Below, one piece after another: positions 7,552 to 17,095 of a stretch of 64,000 nucleotides of DNA (position 1 is the stretch's first letter; every line of letters starts with the position of its first letter). Both the position numbers and the translations under genes were made by a program. This DNA comes from Halobacteriovorax sp. (GTDB lineage: Bacteria; Bdellovibrionota; Bacteriovoracia; Bacteriovoracales; Bacteriovoracaceae). The stretch spans positions 1-64,000 of the forward strand of contig JAIFLR010000048.1 of the NCBI GenBank assembly GCA_020048985.1, read 5' to 3'. The notes beneath the pieces were generated by a model. It was not told the DNA's origin, searched no databases, and worked only from the letters and a program-made list of their open reading frames with translations.

Positions 7552-9468
7552 GTGGAAACTATGCATTCAGTCCTGCCTGCTCTGATTCTGATTTCTCCGC
7601 TGGTAGGATTTTTCATCAACGGCGTTGTGTTACCTCTTTCACTGAAAGGTTTTGCAAAAACCCCTGCGAATACTGCTGGTGGGGTGGCAACGGCTTTTAT
7701 TGGATTTAGTTTTATCTTGGCTTTATTTGCCTTTGCTAAACTTTCAGGTTCAACCGATCCAAATCCATCGATCCTCATTAACTGTTTTGAGTGGTTCAAT
7801 TTTGGAGGATTAAATATTCCTTTCGAACTTCGTATTGATAAGCTATCAGGTCTGTTGGTTCTTATTATCACTGGTATCGGGACGTTGATTCATCTTTATT
7901 CTATAAGTTATATGCACGAGGAAGAATGCGTCGGCCGCTACTTCTCTTACTTAAATCTTTTCTGCTTTTCCATGCTTCTATTAGTTATGGGTAATAATCT
8001 TCCGCTTCTCTTCTTTGGATGGGAAGGTGTTGGTCTGTGCTCATACTTATTGATTGGTTTCTGGTACACGGAAACTGAGAAAGCAAACGCTGGAAAAAAA
8101 GCCTTTATTGTTAACCGAATCGGAGATCTTGGTTTCCTGATCGGTATGTTCATGCTCTTCCAAGAATTAGGAACTTTGACTCTTCCAGAAATTAGCTCCC
8201 TATTGGCAAACCCAGAGGTTGTGGCAAGAATCATGCCTTCAGTGACAATGATCTGCCTTGCTCTTTTTGTAGGACCGACTCCAGTTTCTGCCTTGATCCA
8301 CGCTGCGACTATGGTAACGGCTGGTGTTTATATGATTGCTCGTTTGAGTCCTTTGTTTGAACTCTCACCTATGGCGCTTTCTGTAGTTGCCCACGTTGGT
8401 GCTATTACGGCCCTCTTTGCTGGTTCAATCGCAGTTGCTCAGACGGATATTAAAAAAGTTCTCGCCTATTCAACTGTCTCTCAACTTGGTTTCATGTTCC
8501 TGGCGTGTGGAGTAGGAGCTTACCAAACAGCTGTATTCCATTTAATGACTCACGCTTTCTTTAAGGCCCTATTGTTCCTCGGTTCAGGCTCGGTTATCCA
8601 CGCTTGTTCTGGTGAGCAAGATATGACGAAAATGGGTGCGCTTAAAAAACACCTCCCTCACACGCATCTCACAATGCTAATCGGGTCTCTTGCAATCTCA
8701 GGTATTCCATTCTTTTCAGGATTCTTCTCAAAAGATGAAATTCTTTACTCTGCGATCGCTCTTCCCGGTGGAGTGTCTTACTTATTTGTGATTGGTGTCC
8801 TTACCGCGATTCTTACGGCTTTTTATACCGGCCGTATGATGAGTCTTACTTTCTACGGACAAAAAAGATACTCACACGATGTTGAGCACCACTTGCATGA
8901 GTCACCAGCACTTATGACTTTTCCACTTTATGTCCTGGCAATCCTGGCAGCCTTAGGTGGCTTCTTAGGTGTTCCTCACTTACTTGGGGATTACTTGGGA
9001 CACATGCCTCACTACTTGTCGCACTGGCTAGATCCTGTCGTTCCCTCTAAGCATCTGCCTCTTGTGGGAGTTAAAATTGCTCTACATGAAGGTGTTGTAA
9101 TGGCGGGATCTTCAATCGTAGCCATTATTTCTTATTTTACTGGAGTTGCCCTGTTCAAGAAGCACATGTTTGTAAAAGACATTCTTGGTGCTTTTAGCCC
9201 CGTGGAAAAAATTCTTGCCAAGAAATATTACGTCGACGAACTCTATGAAGTTATCGTTGTTAACCCGATTAAGAAAATATCTCTATTCTCGGCCAACATT
9301 ATAGATAAGTTCGTGGTTGATGGGGCAGTGAACGGAATTGGTTCTAAGGTTAAAAGACTAGGAACTGGGCTTCGTTTTCTCCAGACTGGTGACATCCAGA
9401 CATATGCTTTTATGATGCTCATGGGGTTAGTTCTTGTCGTTTTATTTATTTTAAAAGTTTTGGTTTAA
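7552..9468 (+). CDS. nuoL: NADH-quinone oxidoreductase subunit L (NuoL)
   Basis: This is the distal proton-pumping antiporter-like subunit, 638 residues. It shows GWEGVGLCSYLLIGFW, the VGPTPVSALIHAATMVTAGV channel segment and the HAFFKALLFLGSGSVIH segment. A C-terminal amphipathic region precedes a final hydrophobic anchor, as expected for the lateral helix of NuoL. The best start is GTG 7552 (AAAGGATAGACTTGTG gives a good ribosome site); ATG 7561 is an alternative three codons on. Confidence 0.95.
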   Translation: METMHSVLPALILISPLVGFFINGVVLPLSLKGFAKTPANTAGGVATAFIGFSFILALFAFAKLSGSTDPNPSILINCFEWFNFGGLNIPFELRIDKLSGLLVLIITGIGTLIHLYSISYMHEEECVGRYFSYLNLFCFSMLLLVMGNNLPLLFFGWEGVGLCSYLLIGFWYTETEKANAGKKAFIVNRIGDLGFLIGMFMLFQELGTLTLPEISSLLANPEVVARIMPSVTMICLALFVGPTPVSALIHAATMVTAGVYMIARLSPLFELSPMALSVVAHVGAITALFAGSIAVAQTDIKKVLAYSTVSQLGFMFLACGVGAYQTAVFHLMTHAFFKALLFLGSGSVIHACSGEQDMTKMGALKKHLPHTHLTMLIGSLAISGIPFFSGFFSKDEILYSAIALPGGVSYLFVIGVLTAILTAFYTGRMMSLTFYGQKRYSHDVEHHLHESPALMTFPLYVLAILAALGGFLGVPHLLGDYLGHMPHYLSHWLDPVVPSKHLPLVGVKIALHEGVVMAGSSIVAIISYFTGVALFKKHMFVKDILGAFSPVEKILAKKYYVDELYEVIVVNPIKKISLFSANIIDKFVVDGAVNGIGSKVKRLGTGLRFLQTGDIQTYAFMMLMGLVLVVLFILKVLV

Positions 9469-9475
9469 GGAATAT

Positions 9476-11023
9476 ATGGAAACAACTTCATGCCTGCTTA
9501 CATGGATTATTTTTTCACCTCTGCTCTTTGCATTGCTGGCATTTTTCACCCCGTCAGCTTTTGAAGGAAAACTTCGAACACTTACACTAGTTCAGACCCT
9601 TGTTGGAGCTGTGCTAGCGACTGTTCTTTACTTCAATTTTGATGGAAATCAAGCTGGTCCGCAAATGGCGCATTTGGTGGCGTGGCTTCCGGAGTGGGGG
9701 ATTAACTATCTCGTATCGATTGATGGTATCAGCCTTCCGCTTATTATGCTGACTGCTTTCGTTTCACCTGTCGCAATTCTTGGAACTTGGCCAGCAGCGG
9801 GTGTTGAACTCAAAAAAGAAAAGTTCTTTGTTATCATGCTGATGTTTTTACAAACCGGTATGTACGGAACTTTTCTTGCATCTGACATATTCCTTTTCTA
9901 CTTTTTCTGGGAAGTTGTTCTTATCCCAATGTTCTTCTTGATTGGCGTCTGGGGTGGAAAAGAGCGCATATATGCGACCGTTAAGTTCTTTCTCTATACC
10001 ATGGTGGGATCCCTTCTCATGTTGGTTGCGATTTTCTATATGCTTAAGGTCTCTGCTGAGACAGCTGGTGTAGCGAATGGTTCTTTCTACAATCTTCAGA
10101 GTCTTCATTTCGCTTTTGATGGGTCGTCTTTTCAGACGGTATTAAGCTCTCCACAGACTTGGCTGTTCCTCGCTTTTGCTTTGGCTTTTGTGATCAAAGT
10201 TCCTATGGTCCCTTTCCATACTTGGCTCCCAGATGCACACGTTCAAGCTCCGACTGTTGGTTCTGTTTTTCTGGCTGCTGTCCTACTAAAGCTTGGTACT
10301 TATGGCCTGATGAGAATAGCTATTCCTTTCTTTCCTGAAGCAGCTTTCTACTTCAGAGAATTTTTCATTCTCATGGGTGTGATTGGTATTATATACGGAG
10401 CTTTCTGTGCTCTTGGGCAATCAGATTTAAAAAAACTCGTAGCGTACTCGTCGGTATCGCATATGGGTTACATAATGGTTGGTCTTTTTGCTTTTCAGAA
10501 AATTGCTTTTGCCGGCTCACTTTATCAGATGATCAATCACGGCATCTCTGCCGGCGGTCTTTTCTTAATCGTTGGATTCCTTTATGAGCGCCTTCATACT
10601 AGAAATCTGAATGAGTTTGGTGGTCTGGCCAAGATAGTTCCAGTTATGGCGATTGCTTTTATGATTATGACTCTTTCATCTGTCGCACTTCCAGGTTCTA
10701 ACGGTTTTGTGGGAGAGTTTCCAATTCTCCTTGGTGCTTTTCAAGTTAACCCATTTTATGTTTTGTTTGCCGGAACTGGGGTTATCCTAGGTGCCGTCTA
10801 TGCTCTTAAAGCTTACCAGTTGGTGATGCTAGGGCCTCAGACAAGATCTGATCTTGATCATTTGCACGACCTCAATGCGAAAGAAATCATCGCCATGATC
10901 ATTTTGACCATCTTTGTGTTTGGGATAGGTTTCTTTCCAAAAACATTTTTTGGGAAATCGGATGTAACTTTAGATCAATATTCAAATTCAATTATCAATA
11001 AAGTAGGACCACATGGACCTTAA
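9476..11023 (+). CDS. nuoM: NADH-quinone oxidoreductase subunit M (NuoM)
   Basis: This is an antiporter-like proton-pumping membrane subunit, 515 residues with about fourteen helices. Hallmarks are FFFWEVVLIPMFFLIGVWGG, VPMVPFHTWLPDAHVQAPT and AYSSVSHMGY. Its 3' end overlaps the start of nuoN by 11 bases. Confidence 0.95.
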   Translation: METTSCLLTWIIFSPLLFALLAFFTPSAFEGKLRTLTLVQTLVGAVLATVLYFNFDGNQAGPQMAHLVAWLPEWGINYLVSIDGISLPLIMLTAFVSPVAILGTWPAAGVELKKEKFFVIMLMFLQTGMYGTFLASDIFLFYFFWEVVLIPMFFLIGVWGGKERIYATVKFFLYTMVGSLLMLVAIFYMLKVSAETAGVANGSFYNLQSLHFAFDGSSFQTVLSSPQTWLFLAFALAFVIKVPMVPFHTWLPDAHVQAPTVGSVFLAAVLLKLGTYGLMRIAIPFFPEAAFYFREFFILMGVIGIIYGAFCALGQSDLKKLVAYSSVSHMGYIMVGLFAFQKIAFAGSLYQMINHGISAGGLFLIVGFLYERLHTRNLNEFGGLAKIVPVMAIAFMIMTLSSVALPGSNGFVGEFPILLGAFQVNPFYVLFAGTGVILGAVYALKAYQLVMLGPQTRSDLDHLHDLNAKEIIAMIILTIFVFGIGFFPKTFFGKSDVTLDQYSNSIINKVGPHGP

Positions 11024-12491
11024 TTCTGCATTTCCACTTGTTGCGCTAACACAGTCTGAAGTATTGAATCTTCTCCCTCTATTCACAATTTCTTTTGGGG
11101 CATTGTTTAGTTTACTCGCGGGAACGAATAAAACGAAGGGACGCGGATATGCTTTCATCATGGCTTTTTCTTTCATTGTTCTTGCTGTGATTCAGGGTGG
11201 GTATTTAATTTTCTCTTCCGATATCACCCTTTTAGGCGGAACACTTACATTTAGTCCTTTCACAAAAACTCTCAATTTGATGATCATGTTTTTTGCCTTA
11301 ATAGGCGTTGTTCTGACTTACGGTCAAGACCTCAAGGAGGGACTGCTATCGGAAATTTATGCTCTGATTCTTTTCGCTACTGCGGGCATGATCTTAATGG
11401 TTTCTACAACACATCTTCTTTTCATGTTTATTGCCCTGGAGATTATGTCTTTAGCTGTTTACGTCATGGTTGCGATGAGACGAAATAGTCAATTTTCGGC
11501 AGAAGCAGGACTCAAATATTTTATTTTGGGTGGTGTTGCTTCCGCTCTCTTCCTATACGGGACGTCTTTGGTTTTTGGAGCGCTAGGTTCATTTGAGCTT
11601 TCAAATCTAGAACTGGCCCTTAGATCAACTTCACAACCATCATTTATCTTTTTTGTTGGTCTTGGTCTTATTTTGGTCGCTATGCTTTTCAAAGTAGGGG
11701 CTTTCCCATTTCACGGCTGGCTACCTGACGTTTACCAAGGTGCTGCAACTAACGTTACAGCATTCATGGGCGCAGCTGTTAAATTTACTGCATTCATTGC
11801 CCTGGCCAAAATTGCTCAGAATCTGATCTTTATCGAAACAGTTCCTAACCTCAAGTGGTTCCAAGTTTTCATTTGGCTTTCAGCTGCTGCCAGCATGATT
11901 TACGGGAACTTTGTGGCGATCTCTCAGAATGAAATTAAACGTATGCTTTCGTTTTCAACGATTGCTCACACTGGTTACCTACTTCTTGGATTATATGCCA
12001 TGAACCAAAGTGAAGAGTCGGGACAGTCTTTGGTCCTTTATCTTTTCTTCTATGCGCTTTCTAATCTTGGTGCCTTTGCCATTATTTCTCTTTTTGAAGA
12101 AAAGAATCAGAAAGATCTGCATATTGAACAAATTGCTGGTCTCGGAATGAAGCACCCTGTTTTAGGTACCTTATTTACAATTTTCCTTCTTTCAATGGCC
12201 GGAATTCCGCTTACATCAGGGTTTATTGGTAAGTATGGTCTTTTTAGTTCAGCTGTAAGTGCTGGCGAAATTCCTTTGGTTATCATTGCTGTTCTGACTT
12301 CAGTTGTGTCTGTTTATTATTACCTTAGAGTCATTGTGTATCTTTTTATGAAAGAAGGCACAGAGGACACGGCCATATATCAGAAGTTAACTGGCGCCTC
12401 AGTGGCGGCTTTCTTGTCAGCGGCTGCAACCCTGCATTTTGGGTTGTTTCCAAAAACGATTATTCACTTTATTAAAATGATTGCTAAGTAA
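11013..12491 (+). CDS. nuoN: NADH-quinone oxidoreductase subunit N (NuoN)
   Basis: This is the third antiporter-like subunit, 492 residues. It carries FIALEIMSLAVYVMVA, GAFPFHGWLPDVYQGAAT and SMAGIPLTSGFIGK. It is the last recognised gene of the complex I operon, which matches the common nuoA-N order. A small uncharacterised gene follows 10 bases downstream with no visible terminator between them. Confidence 0.95.
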   Translation: MDLNSAFPLVALTQSEVLNLLPLFTISFGALFSLLAGTNKTKGRGYAFIMAFSFIVLAVIQGGYLIFSSDITLLGGTLTFSPFTKTLNLMIMFFALIGVVLTYGQDLKEGLLSEIYALILFATAGMILMVSTTHLLFMFIALEIMSLAVYVMVAMRRNSQFSAEAGLKYFILGGVASALFLYGTSLVFGALGSFELSNLELALRSTSQPSFIFFVGLGLILVAMLFKVGAFPFHGWLPDVYQGAATNVTAFMGAAVKFTAFIALAKIAQNLIFIETVPNLKWFQVFIWLSAAASMIYGNFVAISQNEIKRMLSFSTIAHTGYLLLGLYAMNQSEESGQSLVLYLFFYALSNLGAFAIISLFEEKNQKDLHIEQIAGLGMKHPVLGTLFTIFLLSMAGIPLTSGFIGKYGLFSSAVSAGEIPLVIIAVLTSVVSVYYYLRVIVYLFMKEGTEDTAIYQKLTGASVAAFLSAAATLHFGLFPKTIIHFIKMIAK

Positions 12492-12501
12492 GGACAGATC
12501 T

Positions 12502-12765
12502 ATGATTGCTAGAAAGATCACATACAAAGGTAATTTCAATACCGCAACGCTTGGGGATATTTACGATATCACCCGAAAAATTGAAATAACTGGTCAAGTG
12601 AAGGCAGAGGGATCTGGTGAAGTAGTGCTTAATCTGGAAGGGGATCCCTCGATGATTAAGCTAGTTCAGCATATGGTTGAGCACAAGGTGAAATCGGCAA
12701 TTACTGGGAAGACCGTTGAGCAGATTCCCTATCAGTACTATGTGGGACTTACTTTTCTATCGTAG
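12502..12765 (+). CDS. Small hypothetical protein after nuoN (acylphosphatase-like fold possible)
   Basis: This is an 87-residue protein with no signal peptide or membrane segment. ATG 12502 follows AAGGACAGATCT; an upstream TTG inside nuoN is less likely. The pattern of a short strand, a helix, ITGQVKAEGSGEVVLNLEG and then a helix resembles an acylphosphatase-type ferredoxin fold, but the catalytic arginine loop is not evident. It may be the last gene of the nuo transcript. Function unknown. Confidence 0.6.
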   Translation: MIARKITYKGNFNTATLGDIYDITRKIEITGQVKAEGSGEVVLNLEGDPSMIKLVQHMVEHKVKSAITGKTVEQIPYQYYVGLTFLS

Positions 12766-12880
12766 TCGTACCAGGCGGATTGATTTTGAGCAGGTCAGCG
12801 ACCTGACTGACAATTTGTTGTCTCGTGAATGGTTTAACGATAATGTTTTTAACCCCCATCTCAATTCTCGAAATTAAGTC
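12749..12880 (-). pseudogene. Response-regulator receiver domain, C-terminal remnant
   Basis: On the - strand a 43-codon open stretch reads GVKNIIVKPFTRQQIVSQVA and then DLLKI, ending at a stop at 12749-12751. KPF preceded by a hydrophobic strand and followed by an amphipathic helix is the beta5-alpha5 end of CheY-like receiver domains, with the conserved Lys. Upstream in this frame a stop (12881-12883) cuts it off, and no phosphoacceptor Asp region is present. It looks like the tail of a lost response regulator stranded between two + strand genes, overlapping the end of the 12502 gene by 17 bases. Confidence 0.6.
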
Positions 12881-12908
12881 TTAAGGACCGATTGCAGGTG
12901 AAATTGAA

Positions 12909-13769
12909 ATGATTAAAGTTCTGGTACCTTTTCAAACGATTGATGGAAAACAAAAGTCTCAGCTTGTTTACCGACTCCATGATCATTCCCTTGCCTGGCG
13001 ATGGATGACACTGGTGAAAACTTCTCAAAAATTCGGGTCCAGCTATGAAGGTCAGGAAGTTTTTTTTGGTTCAAGTATTTTCCCTCTCAATGAACTCCTG
13101 AGCACGATTGAGGAAAGTTTGGATTATATTAAAGTTCACTACCCAAGTGAGTGGGAGGAGTCCCAGTGGGACTCTATTCGGAGTAAACCATTTGCGGCCG
13201 AGCAAAACTGTTTAAATATTGCTCATGTTTTATTTGAAGAAATATTTCCTTTAGAGAAGGCGAAAGAAAATCCAGACCACTCCTCACTCTTTATCCTGAG
13301 CCGGCTTAATCGAACGATTCATAGAGTTGAGGCATTTTTATCTAAGATGAAAGGTTTTTTCATCGAGGCCAATTTAACCTTCACACTTATGGGGACAATT
13401 TCTCCTGAAGAAAATCAGTTTTTCTCTGTTGATCGAAAATGGGGTGAGCTATATTTGAGTTATTGCCACGTTGGTGAAAGCTACCTTCAAACTTTTGCTC
13501 AGAATTATCCAGCCCCCCCTGTACCTCAAACTCAACTGAGTGGCAATATCGTTCTGGCATTTCAGGAAGACGCCATTTTTGGCCAGCATCAGGAGCTTCA
13601 GGCGTGGTTAAATCACTATTATAAAAAAACGGTGAATATGAAGGAGATTCCTTTGGGAAGTGCTCCTTTGGCGACACTTGAGGGAAATTGGTCCGCAGAA
13701 ACAATTGACGTTTTTTTTCGCACTTACCCAGTGATGGGAAGCCACATTATTTTTGAAGAAGAGCGTTAG
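12909..13769 (+). CDS. Hypothetical protein, 286 aa
   Basis: This is a cytoplasmic-looking protein with no signal peptide and no clear transmembrane segment. The start is ATG 12909 after CAGGTGA. It has an even mix of charged and aromatic residues, a Glu-rich central helical part (about residues 60-150) and a C-terminal alpha/beta part. No family is recognised. The upstream 130 bases carry only the receiver-domain remnant on the other strand. Confidence 0.7.
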   Translation: MIKVLVPFQTIDGKQKSQLVYRLHDHSLAWRWMTLVKTSQKFGSSYEGQEVFFGSSIFPLNELLSTIEESLDYIKVHYPSEWEESQWDSIRSKPFAAEQNCLNIAHVLFEEIFPLEKAKENPDHSSLFILSRLNRTIHRVEAFLSKMKGFFIEANLTFTLMGTISPEENQFFSVDRKWGELYLSYCHVGESYLQTFAQNYPAPPVPQTQLSGNIVLAFQEDAIFGQHQELQAWLNHYYKKTVNMKEIPLGSAPLATLEGNWSAETIDVFFRTYPVMGSHIIFEEER

Positions 13770-13860
13770 GTCACAAAGCACATTTAGGAAATCTTTTTTT
13801 TTATTCCGATTGATTCAATTATGATTCTTTGTCTATTGGTTTGATGCCAAGGGAGCAATC
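13770..13860. other. Intergenic, 91 bases
   Basis: A+T-rich with a T-run (TCTTTTTTTTT) about 20 bases after the upstream stop but no matching stem. No further signal seen apart from the GGGAG ribosome site of the next gene. Confidence 0.3.
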
Positions 13861-15003
13861 ATGAATCTAACATCCTCTCGTCCAGGTCTGTTTGATAATT
13901 TTTTGAGTCTTGGTAAAGAAAATATAAACAAAAAGTTTCCTTTGGTTGTTGCTCTCACCTGGTTTCCACTTTTACTTCTTGCAGCGGTGGAAGGGATGGC
14001 GATAGGCCCAACAAGACAACAGTCTATGCTATTTGATTTCGTTGTTCATATTCGCTACTTGATTGCCTTGCCCTTGCTGCTTTTGGTACTGAAAGACACT
14101 GGTCAGCAGCTGAATGAGGTCCTGGATCATTTTATAAAGAGCAAAACTGTTCAGGCCACAGATCAGAAAAAGTTTGAAGATGTTCTGCTCTCCAATACAC
14201 GTTTGCAAAGCTCTGCATTTGCCTTTGCCGTGATGTTCCTCATTGCCTGCTTTGTGAGTTATTATTTTATCAATTTTAAGATTGCCGATTTTGCACCCAC
14301 ATGGAGGACATTAGGTTTTCAAGGCGATCAAACTCTATCATTGGCAGGATGGTGGTTCTATCTGGTGCTCCAGCCAATTTATACAATTATACTTCTCACG
14401 ATCATTTTCAGGTCCTATTTATGGTGGCGTATATTGTTTAAAACCTCCCGGCTGAACCTTCAACTAAGGGCAAGTCATGGGGATGGGAGAGGTGGTCTAA
14501 GTTTTCTGAGTGAATCGATTAAGGCATTTTATCTTCCCGCCTTTATGATTTCTGTCTCACTTGCCGCTGGTGCAGCTGATTTATTGACTCTGGATAATAT
14601 GAATTTTATGACTCTTAGGTTTACTGTTGGGTCAATCGCTGCGGTTCAGCTCATACTATTTGTTGGCCCCCTTTGCTTTTTTTTACCAGCGATGGTGAAA
14701 AGCAAGCGCGAGGCAATCTATCTTTATGGCACGCTTGGCAATCACCAGCTTGAGATCTACGAGGAGAAGTGGTTTAAGTTGAAGAAAACGACTGAAAAAG
14801 AGTGGCTAGAGAGCCCGGATTTTTCAAGCATTATAGATTCCACGTCAATTTCCTCGCGCGTAACTGAGATGAAGGTCGTCCCTTTCGGTCAAGGAGAAAT
14901 CGTCGGTCTTGTTGTCGCAGTTATCCTGCCTTTTATTCCGATCATGGCGCTAGGAATGTCCTGGAAAGTAATCGTGCAAAACCTTGTTAAATTTATATTT
15001 TAA
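13861..15003 (+). CDS. Multi-pass membrane protein of unknown function
   Basis: This 380-residue protein starts at ATG 13861 with a good GGGAG ribosome site. It has about six or seven hydrophobic segments: around residues 27-45, 60-78, 118-140, 160-185, 225-245, 258-280 and 345-370. The loop LRASHGDGRGGLSFL lies between helices. No enzymatic motif is recognised. It is flanked by a 91-base gap upstream and the tRNA-Leu gene downstream on the opposite strand. Confidence 0.75.
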   Translation: MNLTSSRPGLFDNFLSLGKENINKKFPLVVALTWFPLLLLAAVEGMAIGPTRQQSMLFDFVVHIRYLIALPLLLLVLKDTGQQLNEVLDHFIKSKTVQATDQKKFEDVLLSNTRLQSSAFAFAVMFLIACFVSYYFINFKIADFAPTWRTLGFQGDQTLSLAGWWFYLVLQPIYTIILLTIIFRSYLWWRILFKTSRLNLQLRASHGDGRGGLSFLSESIKAFYLPAFMISVSLAAGAADLLTLDNMNFMTLRFTVGSIAAVQLILFVGPLCFFLPAMVKSKREAIYLYGTLGNHQLEIYEEKWFKLKKTTEKEWLESPDFSSIIDSTSISSRVTEMKVVPFGQGEIVGLVVAVILPFIPIMALGMSWKVIVQNLVKFIF

Positions 15004-15098
15004 GCCCTGCGCAATAAACAGGCTGCCACTGTTCAGATTCTCGCTATACAAAGAACCCTTCAAATGTAATGATTTTAGCACGTTGGAAATTAAAAAAG

Positions 15099-15185
15099 TG
15101 GTGCCCAGGACGAGACTCGAACTCGTACGGATTATTCATCCGAGGGATTTTAAATCCCTTGTGTCTACCATTCCACCACCCAGGC
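15099..15185 (-). tRNA. tRNA-Leu (anticodon TAA)
   Basis: The reverse strand folds as a type II tRNA of 87 bases with an encoded CCA. The acceptor is GCCTGGG paired with CCTGGGC and discriminator A. The anticodon stem AGGGA/TCCCT encloses the loop TTTAAAA, giving anticodon TAA. There is a long variable arm CGGAT-GAATA-ATCCG and a T arm ACGAG-TTCGAGT-CTCGT. The long variable arm and UAA anticodon identify leucine. A T-run follows directly on the - strand. Confidence 0.95.
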
Positions 15186-15211
15186 CGTCAGAAAAGTAGA
15201 GTAATGATGTT

Positions 15212-16702
15212 ATGCTATTGAGATTATGTCAATTGAAAAGCCTGTCACTGCTGACACTTCTTGTGGTGAGCAGCTGTTCTTTTTTTCGTTCTAACAACGA
15301 ACAGGCCAAAGAATTGCTCTCTGCCATGAAGAATGAGTGGTTTGGCAATAATCCTCAGCACGCCCTCTACGATCAGCAAGGTAAACCTCAGGCCCACCAC
15401 TTCTTTGATGTGAATCCAGAACTTAGTAAAAATGATGTGAATGTAAATGCTGTTGTTATCGTGCCCGAGGGATCCGATCATAGTTACCAATTGGACCTCG
15501 TTTCAGGTCAGCGTTTTTATTCTCATTCCTATTGTCCACAAAGTGATATTTGGGGTCACTACTCGGGCTCCATAAATAAACCGATCTTTAGTATTGGAGT
15601 TATCCCACGTCTCTTAGATCAGCTAGGGGAGCCACAGAAAGTGATTATTTTTGGAGGCGCGAAAAGTTTTTCCAAGAGAGTTGATTTTCATGAGTATAGA
15701 ATTAGGTTGATAGGCGCAGTGATAGAGCAGAGCTGTCCACAGGGGAACTGCCTTGGGAAGAATAACTGGATCTCTAGAATGGTCTTCGTTGCAGTTGATC
15801 CCAATGATCCAAAATTTGAAAAGATTACCAATATTGCTGGCCTGCAAACAAAGGTTGAGTGGTCTCAAACTAAAGCAGTGATGGAAAATCTTGATGGAAG
15901 AAATGAGGGGGGGAATATAAGTTACCCCGCTATTCGTATTGGTCAGTTTATAAAACTAGACGAGGCGATGGAGTATTATAAAAAACGCTCCATCTACCTG
16001 TCGGAAAAAGAAACACAGAAGATTAAACAGGGGTGTCACGCTCTTTACGAAAAACTATGGGATGAAGTGGGAGTTGAGCGGCCGGAAGATAAAGCGGCAA
16101 AAACGGTTGAAGAATTGAATGCGAAAGTAAAGCTCAGAGCAGAACTAACCAAGAAATTGAAACCCGTTGGCTTTGCTGCTCGCTTTGAAGCCTTCTCGAA
16201 AAAATACTACTCTGAATTTACGACCTGCCAAAAATTCGTCTATTCAGGAAATATTAATCTTAATCCTGAGAAGTTTTGGTTCTTGAGTTATGCAGGGATG
16301 TTCTTCCGACTCCATAAAGATGGTTATTATTATGATTGCAAGGGGCAGTCATGGCGCAAAAACACACTTGATAATGTCGGGAAGCCTATTTATGACATTA
16401 AAACTGGTTTGATGAATTGCAGAGATGCTGATTTTGACCGCGCTATGGAATTTTTGCCCAATTTTTTGATAGGTATCAAAAACACCGAAAATATTTATTA
16501 TAAATTTGTGGATTACGATACTCGCACTTTTGGGACTCATCAAAAACTGTATTCATGGGTAAAAGTAAAATCGAGAAAGTATGACTGTTACTCAGATCCA
16601 AATCTTGAAATAAAAAAAGAAGTGAAGGTTTTTCCAGAAGACGTCAGTTGGAAAATTCGAAAAATAACAGACATTGCTGACGAACTAAAGATTATTTACT
16701 AA
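15212..16702 (+). CDS. Hypothetical lipoprotein, 496 aa
   Basis: The N-terminus LSLLTLLVVSSC is a signal peptide with a lipobox ending at Cys22, so this is a probable outer-membrane or periplasmic lipoprotein. The mature part is long, rich in aromatic and charged residues, with scattered cysteine pairs (for example CPQGNC and several C-terminal cysteines) that may form disulfides. No family is recognised. It ends directly at the ATG of the NuoB-like gene with no gap, so it may be co-transcribed with the divergent complex I trio. Confidence 0.75.
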   Translation: MLLRLCQLKSLSLLTLLVVSSCSFFRSNNEQAKELLSAMKNEWFGNNPQHALYDQQGKPQAHHFFDVNPELSKNDVNVNAVVIVPEGSDHSYQLDLVSGQRFYSHSYCPQSDIWGHYSGSINKPIFSIGVIPRLLDQLGEPQKVIIFGGAKSFSKRVDFHEYRIRLIGAVIEQSCPQGNCLGKNNWISRMVFVAVDPNDPKFEKITNIAGLQTKVEWSQTKAVMENLDGRNEGGNISYPAIRIGQFIKLDEAMEYYKKRSIYLSEKETQKIKQGCHALYEKLWDEVGVERPEDKAAKTVEELNAKVKLRAELTKKLKPVGFAARFEAFSKKYYSEFTTCQKFVYSGNINLNPEKFWFLSYAGMFFRLHKDGYYYDCKGQSWRKNTLDNVGKPIYDIKTGLMNCRDADFDRAMEFLPNFLIGIKNTENIYYKFVDYDTRTFGTHQKLYSWVKVKSRKYDCYSDPNLEIKKEVKVFPEDVSWKIRKITDIADELKIIY

Positions 16703-17095
16703 ATGAGTAAGCATAAACCTGTCCTGAAAATATTTTCTTTTGGTCACCCACTCATGACAACTGAATGGCGCTCAATACTTGGTGACAAATATTGTCACGC
16801 CTTACCGTTTGATTATGTCATTACAGATAATATGGGGGATGCATCCGTTATTGCCTGGGATGGAGTGGTCTCTCTTAAGCTTAGAAGTTTGCAGGCAGAG
16901 TTGGAAAAACAGCTCTCAAAGGGCAAGGTACTTCTGCTTCTAGGGGAGTCCCATACACTTTTCCAGGAGGGATCATTGGTAAGGATCTTTGACAATCCTG
17001 AGATCGCAACGATTCAATTAAATGGTTGGTCGGTTCTTCCTGAAGAAATTCTCTCAGCACTAGAGACCTGTTACCAAAAGATCACACATGTTTAG
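16703..17095 (+). CDS. Divergent NuoB-like protein lacking all cluster N2 cysteines
   Basis: This is a 130-residue protein. Its order of motifs matches the 20 kDa NuoB fold: FSFGHPLMTTEW (12-22) aligns with the NuoB segment TFGLACCAIEM, KVLLLLGES (75-83) with the strand before GSC, and NGWSVLPEEIL (107-117) with PGCPPRPEAL. All four N2 ligands are replaced: L17, M18, S83 and W109. Assignment is by motif alignment and by position directly before a NuoCD-like and a NuoI-like gene. It starts with no gap after the lipoprotein stop and overlaps the next gene by 8 bases. It cannot hold the N2 cluster, so a structural or non-redox role is likely. Unrecognised orphan is the alternative. Confidence 0.6.
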   Translation: MSKHKPVLKIFSFGHPLMTTEWRSILGDKYCHALPFDYVITDNMGDASVIAWDGVVSLKLRSLQAELEKQLSKGKVLLLLGESHTLFQEGSLVRIFDNPEIATIQLNGWSVLPEEILSALETCYQKITHV

